A stretch of 59,568 nt of DNA from an uncultured cyanobacterium (GTDB lineage Bacteria; Cyanobacteriota; Cyanobacteriia; Cyanobacteriales; Nostocaceae): the NCBI GenBank assembly GCA_903848645.1, contig CAINGU010000009.1, positions 1 through 59,568 of the forward strand. The letters run 5' to 3'. Of this stretch, positions 25,537-34,712 are shown piece after piece. The notes under the pieces are model-generated. The model did not search any database. It was not told the origin of the DNA and saw nothing but the letters and a program-made list of their open reading frames with translations. Every line of letters begins with the position of its first letter. Within the stretch, counting starts at the first letter, position 1. A program made the translations under genes and the position numbers.

Positions 25537-26799
25537 ATGGAACTACCAATTTGTAGAGGAGAAGGCAGAAAAGTTGGACTTCGTATTGTTGTTGTCGGTG
25601 CGGGAATTGCAGGTTGTTTAATTGTTCAAGGTTTACAGCAAGAACCAGATATTGAATTAATTTGTATTGAGAAAGGTTCTGAAAAAAATGTTCTAGCTGG
25701 AACAGGTTTAAATATTGGACCTAATGCTCTCAAAATTTTAACCCAGTTCAATTATGAACTTGCTATCTCACTACAAGCAACAGGAGTAAGTTTACCTTGG
25801 CTATCTTGGAAAGCGGGATTAACAGATGGAACATTAGTTATGGATTTACCACTTTTGCAAGTAGCTGATAATCCTGGCATTCGTATCCGCTGGTCAGAAT
25901 TATATCATCAACTCAGAAGACCAATTGCCGGAAGAGTTTGGTATAACACCACTATTAAGTCCATGAGATATGCTGAATCTGCCATGAAAGGACCACTTGA
26001 GTTAGTTGTGGAAAACCAGATTACTGGTGAACTTCAAATACTCAATCAGGTTGATTTGATCATTGGTTGTGATGGCCGCTACTCACAAGTTCGTAGTACA
26101 TTTTTTGGTGGACAACCAGAACCAACTTATCTTCCAGTGTGTATCTACCGGTTACTAGTTCCTAATCGCGCCGATAATTTAATTGATGATTATCAGCAGT
26201 GGTTTCACAATGGTCATCGTTTACTTGCTTTTGCAATTCCTGGTAATGAAGTTTATATTGCAGGATCATTTCCTTTAAATTCAAATTTGGATATTTCCGA
26301 GGAAAATAAACAACCGCATATTCTCCAACAACTCTATAAATCTGAACCTGGTTATAGTGAAGTCTGTCAATTTCTAGTTGATTCTATCTGTAACCACGTG
26401 GATAATATTCATTGGGCTAGAATTCAAGAAATCCCCCCTGTATTTGGTGATGAAAAAGATCATGTTCTTTGTTTAGGAGATAGTTCTCATGCCATGTTTC
26501 CTACTTTAGGACAAGGAGCTACTCAAGCTTTTGAAGATGGCTGTTTCTTTGTTTCTCAGATCCGCCAATGTTTGACTGAAGCAAAGAAAAATAATAGTCA
26601 ATTAGATGTATCATCTCTTATTGCCAAAGTAGAAGCGAAACGTCGCTCTCGAATTAAGTTTGTACAACAGTTCTCTCGTGAAGCTAGTGATTCTCTGCTG
26701 TCTGGATCAAACCCAATGGCTGAAATAAACTCGAAAATGCAAGCTCCATTTCTGGAAAAATTAATGAAATTGTATCAGAATACTCCTGAAATTATATAG
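25537..26799 (+). CDS. FAD-dependent monooxygenase (PHBH/salicylate-hydroxylase-like)
   Basis: 420 residues. N-terminal ADP-binding motif IVVVGAGIAGCLIVQGL (GxGxxG), mid-protein VDLIIGCDGRYSQVRS (the DG motif) and LCLGDSSHAMFPTLGQGATQAFEDG (GD motif for the flavin ribityl). These three fix it to the class A flavoprotein monooxygenases. The substrate is unknown. It starts 24 bases after the bestrophin gene and is probably co-transcribed with it. Confidence 0.9.
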   Translation: MELPICRGEGRKVGLRIVVVGAGIAGCLIVQGLQQEPDIELICIEKGSEKNVLAGTGLNIGPNALKILTQFNYELAISLQATGVSLPWLSWKAGLTDGTLVMDLPLLQVADNPGIRIRWSELYHQLRRPIAGRVWYNTTIKSMRYAESAMKGPLELVVENQITGELQILNQVDLIIGCDGRYSQVRSTFFGGQPEPTYLPVCIYRLLVPNRADNLIDDYQQWFHNGHRLLAFAIPGNEVYIAGSFPLNSNLDISEENKQPHILQQLYKSEPGYSEVCQFLVDSICNHVDNIHWARIQEIPPVFGDEKDHVLCLGDSSHAMFPTLGQGATQAFEDGCFFVSQIRQCLTEAKKNNSQLDVSSLIAKVEAKRRSRIKFVQQFSREASDSLLSGSNPMAEINSKMQAPFLEKLMKLYQNTPEII

Positions 26800-26936
26800 C
26801 AATTAGAACAGAATCATGAAATCCATTAATTCATCCGCGTTTATCTGCGTTTATCTGCGTTCAATAATTCTTCATCTTAATTTTGTATTAGGGGACAGAA
26901 CATCCGGCAATAAAAATCAAATAAGAGACTTATTTT

Positions 26937-28685
26937 ATGTGTAAATTTTTGCTGCAATCATTATCAATTTGTTCAATAACATACATTTATCTATGGTTAA
27001 CCTTTCAAAGTGCTATCGCTCAAGAACAACCAGAGAGTGAGGATGCGGCACAAGTGACATCCGTGTCTCAACTTGAAGATGTGCAACCAACCGACTGGGC
27101 TTTTCAGGCATTACAGTCTTTGGTAGAACGATATGGTTGCATTGCAGGGTATCCAGATAGAACCTATAGAGGCAATCGGGCATTAACACGGTATGAATTT
27201 GCCGCAGGTTTGAATGTTTGTTTGGATCGGCTAAATGAACAAATTGCCTCATCAACATCAAACTTGGTACAAAAAGAAGACATCACCATTCTCAAGCGGC
27301 TACAAGATGAATTTGCCGGAGAACTCGCTACTTTGCGCGGACGTGTAGACCATCTAGAAGCCCGCACAGATCAGCTAGAAGCTCACCAATTCTCCCCAAC
27401 AACGAAACTGAATGGACTTGCTTGGATTAACGTCACTAATGCAGGATCTACTGGAGGTGGAATTAGAACTGAAGCAGTTAGTGAAAGATCCAGTTCTGGT
27501 AGTCTTTCTACACGAGTCGCTGGACGAGATCCTGTGACTGGTAAACCTAATGTGATTAAGGTGAGTAATCCGAATACTACCTTGAGTAGCTTAGTCTGGC
27601 TGACCCTCAATACATCTTTCACAGGTAAAGACGCATTAGTCACTCAGTTAGCAGCCGGAAATGGCATCTCTCCAGCCAATCAGTATGCCTCTGCGGGACA
27701 ATTCAATACATTTGGTGTTCCTTATTTTGATCAAACGGCAGGATCAACTAATGGTAGTTCTGATGTTGTCATTCGTGAACTTTCCTACAAATTTCCCATT
27801 AACAATCAAATTCAGGCTGTAGTTGGTCCGAGAATTAATTGGTATCGCTACTTTGACAACAATCGCTTTACATCTATCCTCACTGGAGCAAATAGCTACA
27901 ACTCCAATAGCAGCACTCTGTTAAACACATTAGATCGTGGTTCTGGAGCAGTTTTGCAGATCAAACCAAGTAAGCAGTTTCAGGTTAATATTGGCTATCT
28001 GGGTGAAAACAATGAATTTCTCCCCAGTAGCTTATTCAATACCTCATCTGACCCAACTCGCGGTTTATTTGGTGGTACTAATTCAGCTACCGCTGAGTTA
28101 ACCTACTCACCTAATAACAATATAAATCTCAGACTTCTCTACAATCGATCTCGTCTTCAGCAGAGAAATGGCATCATTGGTGGTTCAGTTGGAGAGCCAC
28201 TTTATGCAACAGCAGATAATGGTTCTGGTGCCGTTATTCTTGACCCAACCAAGCAAACTGTAGCAAATGGTGGTCTCGATAGTTCTACTGCTGACACTTA
28301 TGAAGCTAACTTTGATTGGTTAGTCAATCCTAAATTTGGCCTTTTTGGACGTTATACCTATGGAAGTACCCACTTAAAACCAATTAACCAAGATGTGAAT
28401 GCTCAAGCTATTCAAGGAGGATTGGCCTTTCCTGATTTAGGTAAGCAGGGAGCATTAGGAACTATTTCTTTTGTAATTCCCTTTTCAATTTTAGATGGGC
28501 GAAAATTTTTAATTTCTAATGGTGGTAATGGCGGTATTGAGTATGATTTTGAAGCAAATTACTACTATCCTGTAACCGATCACATTGCCATTGTTCCTGC
28601 ATTTTACTTCATTATGCACCCTAACAACTTCAGCGACAATCCTGGTATTTATGTTGTCAATATGCGAGCGCAGTTTAGCTTCTAA
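26937..28685 (+). CDS. SLH-domain outer-membrane porin (iron-uptake/OprB-type porin)
   Basis: 582 residues. Signal peptide (ICSITYIYLWLTFQSAIAQ), then an S-layer homology domain (VSQLEDVQPTDWAFQALQSL, CIAGYPDRTYRGNRALTRYE), a short coiled coil (GELATLRGRVDHLEARTDQLE), and a beta-barrel ending with Phe-Ser-Phe (MRAQFSF), the outer-membrane targeting end. This order is typical of the major cyanobacterial porins, several linked to iron or sugars uptake. Three copies of GCGTTTATCT-like units lie in the gap before it (26837-26865). Confidence 0.93.
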   Translation: MCKFLLQSLSICSITYIYLWLTFQSAIAQEQPESEDAAQVTSVSQLEDVQPTDWAFQALQSLVERYGCIAGYPDRTYRGNRALTRYEFAAGLNVCLDRLNEQIASSTSNLVQKEDITILKRLQDEFAGELATLRGRVDHLEARTDQLEAHQFSPTTKLNGLAWINVTNAGSTGGGIRTEAVSERSSSGSLSTRVAGRDPVTGKPNVIKVSNPNTTLSSLVWLTLNTSFTGKDALVTQLAAGNGISPANQYASAGQFNTFGVPYFDQTAGSTNGSSDVVIRELSYKFPINNQIQAVVGPRINWYRYFDNNRFTSILTGANSYNSNSSTLLNTLDRGSGAVLQIKPSKQFQVNIGYLGENNEFLPSSLFNTSSDPTRGLFGGTNSATAELTYSPNNNINLRLLYNRSRLQQRNGIIGGSVGEPLYATADNGSGAVILDPTKQTVANGGLDSSTADTYEANFDWLVNPKFGLFGRYTYGSTHLKPINQDVNAQAIQGGLAFPDLGKQGALGTISFVIPFSILDGRKFLISNGGNGGIEYDFEANYYYPVTDHIAIVPAFYFIMHPNNFSDNPGIYVVNMRAQFSF

Positions 28686-28715
28686 TTCAATATGATAAAA
28701 AACAGTTGTGTTAGC

Positions 28716-28802
28716 AATACCTTCGCCATTTTTTTGTGGGTTGGGTTGAAGCACGAAACCCAACCTACGAATCAAGGCTTTTTTCAATTTGGCGAAGGTA
28801 TT
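28716..28802. mobile_element. Short MITE-like element with inverted ends
   Basis: Perfect 13-base arms AATACCTTCGCCA (28716-28728) and TGGCGAAGGTATT (28790-28802) enclose an inner hairpin GGGTTGGGTT (28738) / AACCCAACCT (28757). Non-coding, 87 bp. The inner motif recurs at 58701-58728 and, as a half copy, near 55303. It occupies the leader of the adenylate cyclase gene and may affect its expression. Confidence 0.6.
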
Positions 28803-28869
28803 TGTTAGGAAAAAAGCTCAAATAAACTCGTTTGAAAGCAATAAAGCAAATAAGATCAAAAAAATTTCC

Positions 28870-31017
28870 ATGCAATTATTTAAGCAATTAAGTATAAAAA
28901 CAAAACTCATCGTTATGCTACTGGTAGTCAGCCTTTGCGCTATGGTCGCCAGCACATTTACCTGCTCCAGTGCTGGTAAATCTATTCTGACAGAAAAAGT
29001 CTTCAACCAATTAACCAGCCTTCGGTCTGCCAAAACTTATCAAATCCAGGATTATTTTGAAACCCTGAACAACCATAGTCAGACCCTCAGCGAAGACTTA
29101 ACAGTCGTAGCCGCTATGCAGGAGTTTAAAACGGCTTACCGCGAACTTGAGAAATCAACAATACCAGCGGATTTTGACAAAAAAATTGATACCTACTACC
29201 AGACAGAATTTCTTCCCAGACTGGCACGAACTAATGAGGGTTTGCCCGTTCTGGAATCTTATACGCCAAAAACAGCCGCAGCCCGTTACCTACAGTACCA
29301 CTACACCGCTGCTAACCCTAACCCCGTTGGGAAAAAACTTCTCCTTGACAATCCAGGTGATGCCAGTTCCTATAGCCAGGTTCACACCCGCTACCACCCT
29401 ATTTTTCGGAATATAGTTGAGAAATATGGTTACTACGATATGTTTTTGATTGATCCCGAAGGAACTATTGTTTACACGGTTTTTAAAGAAACTGATTTTG
29501 CCACAAACTTCACCAACGGGCCTTACAACGAAAGTAACCTAGCAAAAGCGATCGCCGCAGCACGAGGATCAAAGGGCAAGGGCTATGTGAAAATAGTAGA
29601 TTTTCAGCCCTACAGTCCTTCCTACGGTGCGCCTGCGGCTTTTATCTCTACCCCAATCTTTAACGGCTCGGAATTCATTGGTGTTTTGGCGTTCCAACTT
29701 CCTGTTGACAAAATTAACAATGTGATGACGGGAAACAAAAATTGGAAACAAAATGGTCTGGGGGATTCAGGAGAAACTTATCTAGTTGGTTCAGATTATC
29801 TCATGCGGTCTGCATCTCGTTTTCAGATTGAAGACCCAAAAGGTCATGAAAAAACCCTAAGCTCTATCGGTACTGATGAAAAGACCATCAAGAAAATCAA
29901 GGAGTTCAATACGACAATCCTCCTCCAGGAAGTACAAACAAAAGGCGTGAAGCAAGCTTTGTTTGGGAAACAGGGAACAGAGGTGATCAACGATTATCGA
30001 AATATTCCAGTTTTGAGTTCTTATGCTCCCCTCAAGATTGATGGATTGAGGTGGGTGATTTTAGCCGAGATCGATGTTTCTGAAGCTTATGCCCCAATTC
30101 ATTCCTTTGAAAAAACAGTTGTGATTGGGGCTACTTTAATCATGGTGCTAATCACCCTTATTGCCATGTGGCTGACTGCAATCTTTGTTAAACCCATCCA
30201 GATGTTAATTGCTAGTGCCGAGCAGGTAGGGGCTGGAGAAATTGATACTATTGTCAAATCGGGTTCAGAAGATGAATTTGGAGACTTGGCTAAATCATTT
30301 AATCAAACCATAGATAGCCTCCGGTATGAATCTAATTTAATCGAACAGAAAAATCGAGAAAATGAAGCATTAGTTTTAAATATATTTAGTCCGGCAATAA
30401 CCAAACGACTCAAACAGGGCGATCGCGAAATTGCCGATCAGATTTCTAATGTTTCGGTCTTATTTTCCGACCTCGACCAATTCACCAAGCTGACAAAATC
30501 AATGTCCCCTCAAGAGGTTGTGCGCCTACTTAATGAATTGGTAACAGCCTTCGATGAAATGACAGATAAATATGGTTTGGAAAAAATTAAAACCATTGGT
30601 GACGGTTACATGGCTGTATGTGGGCTAAGTGTGCCACGTCTGGATCATGACAAACGTACAGTAGATTTTGCTTTAGAAATGCTGGCTTATGTGCGACGAT
30701 TTAGTTATGAAAAAGGCTTGCATCTAGACTTGCGTCTCGGCATCAATTCAGGAGATGTAGTTGCAGGAGTGATTGGCAAAAATAGATTACTCTACGATAT
30801 TTGGGGCGATACTGTAAATATTGCCCATCGTTTGAAGTCTGCTTGTCCGTCAGGATCAATCTTAGTCTCCCAAGACATCTGCGATCGCCTGTACGATCTC
30901 TACGATTTTGAGCAAGTTGGTGAAATTCAAGAACCTGGAAAAGAAAAGCTAGTAGCTTGGCAACTTAAAAATTCTCATCTGACAGTAAGTGTTCAAGAGG
31001 AGAAAGTGTATGAGTAA
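28870..31017 (+). CDS. Membrane adenylate cyclase with Cache sensor, HAMP and class III catalytic domain
   Basis: The ATG at 28870 (MQLFKQLSIKTKLI) is chosen; the longer frame starts from TTG inside the MITE-like end. About 715 residues: first transmembrane helix (LIVMLLVVSLCAMVAS), a large extracytoplasmic Cache-type region (YYDMFLIDPEGTIVYTVFK), second helix (GATLIMVLITLIAMWLTAIF), HAMP, and a class III cyclase domain. Metal Asp residues (VLFSDLDQFT, TIGDGYM), the adenine-selecting Lys in EKIKTIGD, and DIWGDTVNIAHRL are present, so it should be active on ATP. The stop lies inside the MscS gene (8-base overlap), so the two are coupled. Confidence 0.9.
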   Translation: MQLFKQLSIKTKLIVMLLVVSLCAMVASTFTCSSAGKSILTEKVFNQLTSLRSAKTYQIQDYFETLNNHSQTLSEDLTVVAAMQEFKTAYRELEKSTIPADFDKKIDTYYQTEFLPRLARTNEGLPVLESYTPKTAAARYLQYHYTAANPNPVGKKLLLDNPGDASSYSQVHTRYHPIFRNIVEKYGYYDMFLIDPEGTIVYTVFKETDFATNFTNGPYNESNLAKAIAAARGSKGKGYVKIVDFQPYSPSYGAPAAFISTPIFNGSEFIGVLAFQLPVDKINNVMTGNKNWKQNGLGDSGETYLVGSDYLMRSASRFQIEDPKGHEKTLSSIGTDEKTIKKIKEFNTTILLQEVQTKGVKQALFGKQGTEVINDYRNIPVLSSYAPLKIDGLRWVILAEIDVSEAYAPIHSFEKTVVIGATLIMVLITLIAMWLTAIFVKPIQMLIASAEQVGAGEIDTIVKSGSEDEFGDLAKSFNQTIDSLRYESNLIEQKNRENEALVLNIFSPAITKRLKQGDREIADQISNVSVLFSDLDQFTKLTKSMSPQEVVRLLNELVTAFDEMTDKYGLEKIKTIGDGYMAVCGLSVPRLDHDKRTVDFALEMLAYVRRFSYEKGLHLDLRLGINSGDVVAGVIGKNRLLYDIWGDTVNIAHRLKSACPSGSILVSQDICDRLYDLYDFEQVGEIQEPGKEKLVAWQLKNSHLTVSVQEEKVYE

Positions 31018-32503
31018 TTTAAGCTTTACAAACGATTGGTATACCTGGGCAGTAGTTGTCGGCTTAGGATTCCCTCTGCTGGTAATTTTACTAGGTGAGG
31101 TGATTTATCATCTCCAAAAACGTAGTAAACCCATAGCATCTACCTTACAGGTTGTGAAAAACCTCGTCCTGCCTGGCTTAATGCTGATGGTTTTAATTAG
31201 GAATGTCCTAAAACTTGACGTTAACCAGAATTTTCCCAAACTCGTCGCCACGCTGTTCTGGATATCTGTGATTTATGCTTCTCTCTCGCTGTTTAATGTA
31301 ATTTTGTTTGAAGAAGCAGAGGCAAATACATGGCGGGCTAGGATGCCCAAACTGCTGATTGACCTTTCTCGACTATTTTTAGTGTTAGTGGGCAGTGCGA
31401 TCGTGCTGGCGGCTGTGTGGGGTGCAGATTTGGCAGGGTTGGCTACCGGATTAGGCGTTAGCTCAATTGTCATCGGTTTGGCACTTCAGGATACATTGGG
31501 TAGTATCATGTCTGGCATTGCGCTGCTTCTGGAACGCCCCTTTAGTGTGGGTGATTGGTTACGTATTGGTGATATAGAAGGGCAAGTAATTGATATCAAT
31601 TGGCGGTCTGTGCGTCTGCTAACTCTCCAGCGCCAGGTAATTATTGTTCCTCATCAATTGGTTGGCAAAGAAATCATCCGTAATTACAGCCAACCAGAAC
31701 GCATTTATAACCAACGTATCAATATTGGTTTCTCCTACGATAGCCCCCCTAATCTTGTGAAACAGGTGCTAACCAGTACAGCTTTAGCTACACAAGGAAT
31801 ATTAGCCGAACCCGAACCCGAGATTAAAACCACATCCTATGATGAAACGGCAATTATTTATGAGGTAGAGTTCTTTATCGAGAATTTTGAGGATGTGGAG
31901 CAGATACTTGATCGGTTTATGACGCGAATTTGGTACGCAGCCCAGCGAAACAATTTAACGCTATATCGCTACCGATATGAGTATGCTGTAGAAACTGCGG
32001 ATAAGGCAGATAGCACTTCCAGTAAATTAGCCCAAAGCCTCAACTCTATTCCTGGATTTATGCCTTTAGCTAGAGAGTCGAAAAATTTGGATGATTTGGC
32101 TAAGGGAACTATTGTCCAGCAGTTCGGTGCTGGCGAGAAAGTTGTCCGTCAAGGCGACCCTGGTAAGGCTTTGTACATTATTATTGCAGGTCAGGTTAAG
32201 GTAACGGTTACAAATGAGTTTGGGATGGAGTTGGAGGTAATGACTATCCTCCGTGGTGAGTTCTTTGGCGAAATGGCATTGTTTAGTGGTGAACCAAGTC
32301 CAGTATCCATTATTGCCATTGAAGATTTACAAGTTCTGGTCATCTACTCAGATGCTGTAAATACGATGATTGAACGTCAACCCAGCTTAGGAAGGGAAAT
32401 AGGTCAAATTATTGAAGCCCGAACCAAAGCAATAAGTATGGCTCAACAGGCAGATGTTTCATCCAATGCTGAGGTTGAATTACCGATGAGGATTTTTAAG
32501 TAA
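31010..32503 (+). CDS. MscS-family channel with C-terminal cyclic-nucleotide-binding domain (bCNG type)
   Basis: ATG at 31010 has a good AGAGGAGAAAG site and overlaps the cyclase gene. About 497 residues: N-terminal membrane helices, the MscS pore helix and beta domain (GLGVSSIVIGLALQDTLGSI, ERPFSVGDWLRIGDIEGQV), then a cNMP-binding fold (about 360-480) with GEFFGEMALFSGEPSPVS. Bacterial CNG channels of this architecture are known. The usual phosphate-binding PRAA Arg is replaced by SPVS, so true cAMP binding is doubtful. Direct coupling with a cyclase nevertheless suggests a signalling pair. Confidence 0.88.
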   Translation: MSNLSFTNDWYTWAVVVGLGFPLLVILLGEVIYHLQKRSKPIASTLQVVKNLVLPGLMLMVLIRNVLKLDVNQNFPKLVATLFWISVIYASLSLFNVILFEEAEANTWRARMPKLLIDLSRLFLVLVGSAIVLAAVWGADLAGLATGLGVSSIVIGLALQDTLGSIMSGIALLLERPFSVGDWLRIGDIEGQVIDINWRSVRLLTLQRQVIIVPHQLVGKEIIRNYSQPERIYNQRINIGFSYDSPPNLVKQVLTSTALATQGILAEPEPEIKTTSYDETAIIYEVEFFIENFEDVEQILDRFMTRIWYAAQRNNLTLYRYRYEYAVETADKADSTSSKLAQSLNSIPGFMPLARESKNLDDLAKGTIVQQFGAGEKVVRQGDPGKALYIIIAGQVKVTVTNEFGMELEVMTILRGEFFGEMALFSGEPSPVSIIAIEDLQVLVIYSDAVNTMIERQPSLGREIGQIIEARTKAISMAQQADVSSNAEVELPMRIFK

Positions 32504-32531
32504 TTGAGGTTCTTCAGTAGACTGATTGTGA

Positions 32532-32675
32532 GAGTGGGGATTAACTTCTAGTGAAGTTGATGAATACATGGAAAAATATGATGATAATAAAGATTTAAAA
32601 ATTTCCTTTGAAGAGTTTTTTAAAATGTATCGAGTTTTATCTTTTGCCTACTCTGATATAATTCTCGCCAACTAA
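32532..32675 (+). pseudogene. EF-hand remnant upstream of the globin fusion
   Basis: A frame open from 32532, with ATG at 32568, reads EYMEKYDDNKDLKISFEEFF, a near-canonical EF-hand loop (D-x-N-x-D with terminal Glu; position 6 is Leu instead of Gly), then ends after some 35 codons at 32675. It lacks a strong ribosome-binding site. Probably the end of a lost calmodulin-like or EF-hand protein, standing 15 bases before the globin gene. It resembles the EF-hands of the NADPH oxidase at 17.7 kb. Confidence 0.5.
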
Positions 32676-32690
32676 TAATAGGGAAAAAAT

Positions 32691-34676
32691 ATGTCTTTAA
32701 ATGTTGAACTTTTAGAACAAAGTTTTGATAAAGTTAAACCTCGCGCTAATGAATTTGCAGCCAGTTTCTACGAAAACCTTTTTCAATTTCACCCAGAGGT
32801 AAAACCGTTATTTACCCATAGTGATATGGTAAATCAACAAAAAAAGCTGTTAAATTCTCTGGTTTTGGTAGTAGAAAATCTCCGCAACCCAGAAGCTTTA
32901 GGCCCAGTTCTCAATGCTTTAGGAGGTAGACACGTCGGCTATGGAGCTATTCCTAAATATTATGGACCAGTTGGAGAAGCATTGCTATTGACCTTTGAGC
33001 AATATCTTGTTGAAGATTGGACTCCTGAAGTCAAAAAAGCTTGGTTAGATGCTTTTACAGCTATTACCAGTTTGATGTTAAAAGGTGCAGGTGTAGATCA
33101 TGCACCAACAACAAATAAATCAGAACAACAAGCAGCACAAGTCACTACAAAACCAATTGAGCAAAAAATTGAGGAAATTCCACAATTAGAAGTAGCGGAG
33201 CAAATATTAACAGAAATACCAGAAGCAGAATCTTCAGAGTTACCTGTAGAAATATTGGTAAATAGTTTTGAAAAAGTTAAACCCCGCGCTAATGAATTTG
33301 CAGCCAGTTTCTACGATAATCTTTTTCAACTCTACCCAGAGGTAAAACCGTTATTTACCAATACTGATATGGGAAACCAAGAGAAAAAACTTTTAAATTC
33401 TCTGGTTTTGGTAGTAGAAAATCTCCGAAACCCAGAAGCTTTAGGACCAGTTCTCAATGCTTTAGGAGGTAGACACGTCGGTTATGGAGCTATTCCCAAA
33501 TATTATAAACCAGTGGGAGAAGCACTGCTAATGACGTTTGAGCAATATCTCCAGGAAGATTGGACTCCTGAAGTCAAAAAAGCTTGGCTAGATGCTTATA
33601 GAGCAATTACAACCTTGATGTTAAAAGGTGCGGGGGAAGAATCTTTACCTAAAGTTGTTGAAGCTCAGAAACCTGCTATTTTACCAAAACCTGTCCCAGC
33701 GGAAAAACCTACAAATTTAGCGAAATCTTCAACATTAAAAACTGAAATTCCCAAAGAATCTCAGCTATTTCAGCCCTCAGCCAAACAAGATAGAAAATCT
33801 CTGATATCGGTTCAGTTAGATGGTGAAGTTTTAAAAGAAATTATCAATAATTTTACTGCTAATTATCAGAAATTTCAGACCAAAATATCTGAACAGCCAT
33901 TCAGTGAAGTCTTCAAACAAATTCCTAGTAAACTTATTGATGCTTTCTGGATAGCTCCAGTATGGTTAGTGGCTGTAGTTTCGGCAGTTGTGTTTACGGT
34001 ATTCCTGGTAATTGTTGATGATAATTCTTTGCTAGGAGAGGTTTTGGGTGCTGCTGATACTATTAGTTTGGTGGTGGCATTAGTTCTATTTATTAAAGAA
34101 GCTCCAGACCGCAGAAAAGAATTTCATTATCAAGCCTGGAGTATAGTTGATGCCGCACACAATGTTAAAGTTAGTTATGCCAGAATTTTGGCACTACAAG
34201 ATTTGAATGAAGATGGTGTTTCTCTGAGAGGTTTGGATGCTCCTAGTGCAGAGTTAGTAGATATTAATCTCTCTCATGCCAATTTGAGTAAAGCTAATTT
34301 GATGGAATGTGACTTGAGTAATGCTAATTTGAGCTATGCCAATTTAGATAATGCTAATCTCAGTCAAGCTAAACTTAGTGGTGCAAATTTGAATCATGCA
34401 AAATTAGGTTTTGCTCGCTTGAGTCAGGCTAATCTTAGTAGTAGCAATCTCAATCATGCTAATTTGATTTGTGCAGATTTGAGTAATGCTAACTTGAGTG
34501 GTGCTAATTTGAAAGATGCTAGTTTGAGTGGTGCTAATTTAGAGGGGGCTTACCTCACTGGTGCAAATCTCAAAAATGCTAAAGTCAGCGATTATGAACT
34601 GAGTAGTGCTTTCCTAGAAGGTGCAATTATGCCTGATGGTTCAAAGTATAAATCACCAGTTAGCGATTGCTCTTAG
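32691..34676 (+). CDS. Double-globin, membrane and pentapeptide-repeat fusion protein
   Basis: 661 residues. Two globin domains (about 1-135 and 185-315) with likely proximal His81 and His262 (GGRHVGYGA) and Gln in the distal-side QKKLL segment; their amino-acid sequences are nearly identical. A Pro/Lys-rich linker leads to two membrane helices (about 422-447 and 455-473), then pentapeptide repeats (A(N/D)LSxA, about 515-650) forming a beta-helix, probably cytoplasmic. Single globins bind O2 or NO; this order suggests a membrane-tethered gas sensor or scavenger with a docking surface. RBS GGGAAAAAAT precedes ATG. It follows the EF-hand relic and cyclase/MscS pair. Confidence 0.9.
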   Translation: MSLNVELLEQSFDKVKPRANEFAASFYENLFQFHPEVKPLFTHSDMVNQQKKLLNSLVLVVENLRNPEALGPVLNALGGRHVGYGAIPKYYGPVGEALLLTFEQYLVEDWTPEVKKAWLDAFTAITSLMLKGAGVDHAPTTNKSEQQAAQVTTKPIEQKIEEIPQLEVAEQILTEIPEAESSELPVEILVNSFEKVKPRANEFAASFYDNLFQLYPEVKPLFTNTDMGNQEKKLLNSLVLVVENLRNPEALGPVLNALGGRHVGYGAIPKYYKPVGEALLMTFEQYLQEDWTPEVKKAWLDAYRAITTLMLKGAGEESLPKVVEAQKPAILPKPVPAEKPTNLAKSSTLKTEIPKESQLFQPSAKQDRKSLISVQLDGEVLKEIINNFTANYQKFQTKISEQPFSEVFKQIPSKLIDAFWIAPVWLVAVVSAVVFTVFLVIVDDNSLLGEVLGAADTISLVVALVLFIKEAPDRRKEFHYQAWSIVDAAHNVKVSYARILALQDLNEDGVSLRGLDAPSAELVDINLSHANLSKANLMECDLSNANLSYANLDNANLSQAKLSGANLNHAKLGFARLSQANLSSSNLNHANLICADLSNANLSGANLKDASLSGANLEGAYLTGANLKNAKVSDYELSSAFLEGAIMPDGSKYKSPVSDCS

Positions 34677-34712
34677 TCGGTGGATAAGTTATTTTTTAGT
34701 ATTCTCTTAAAG

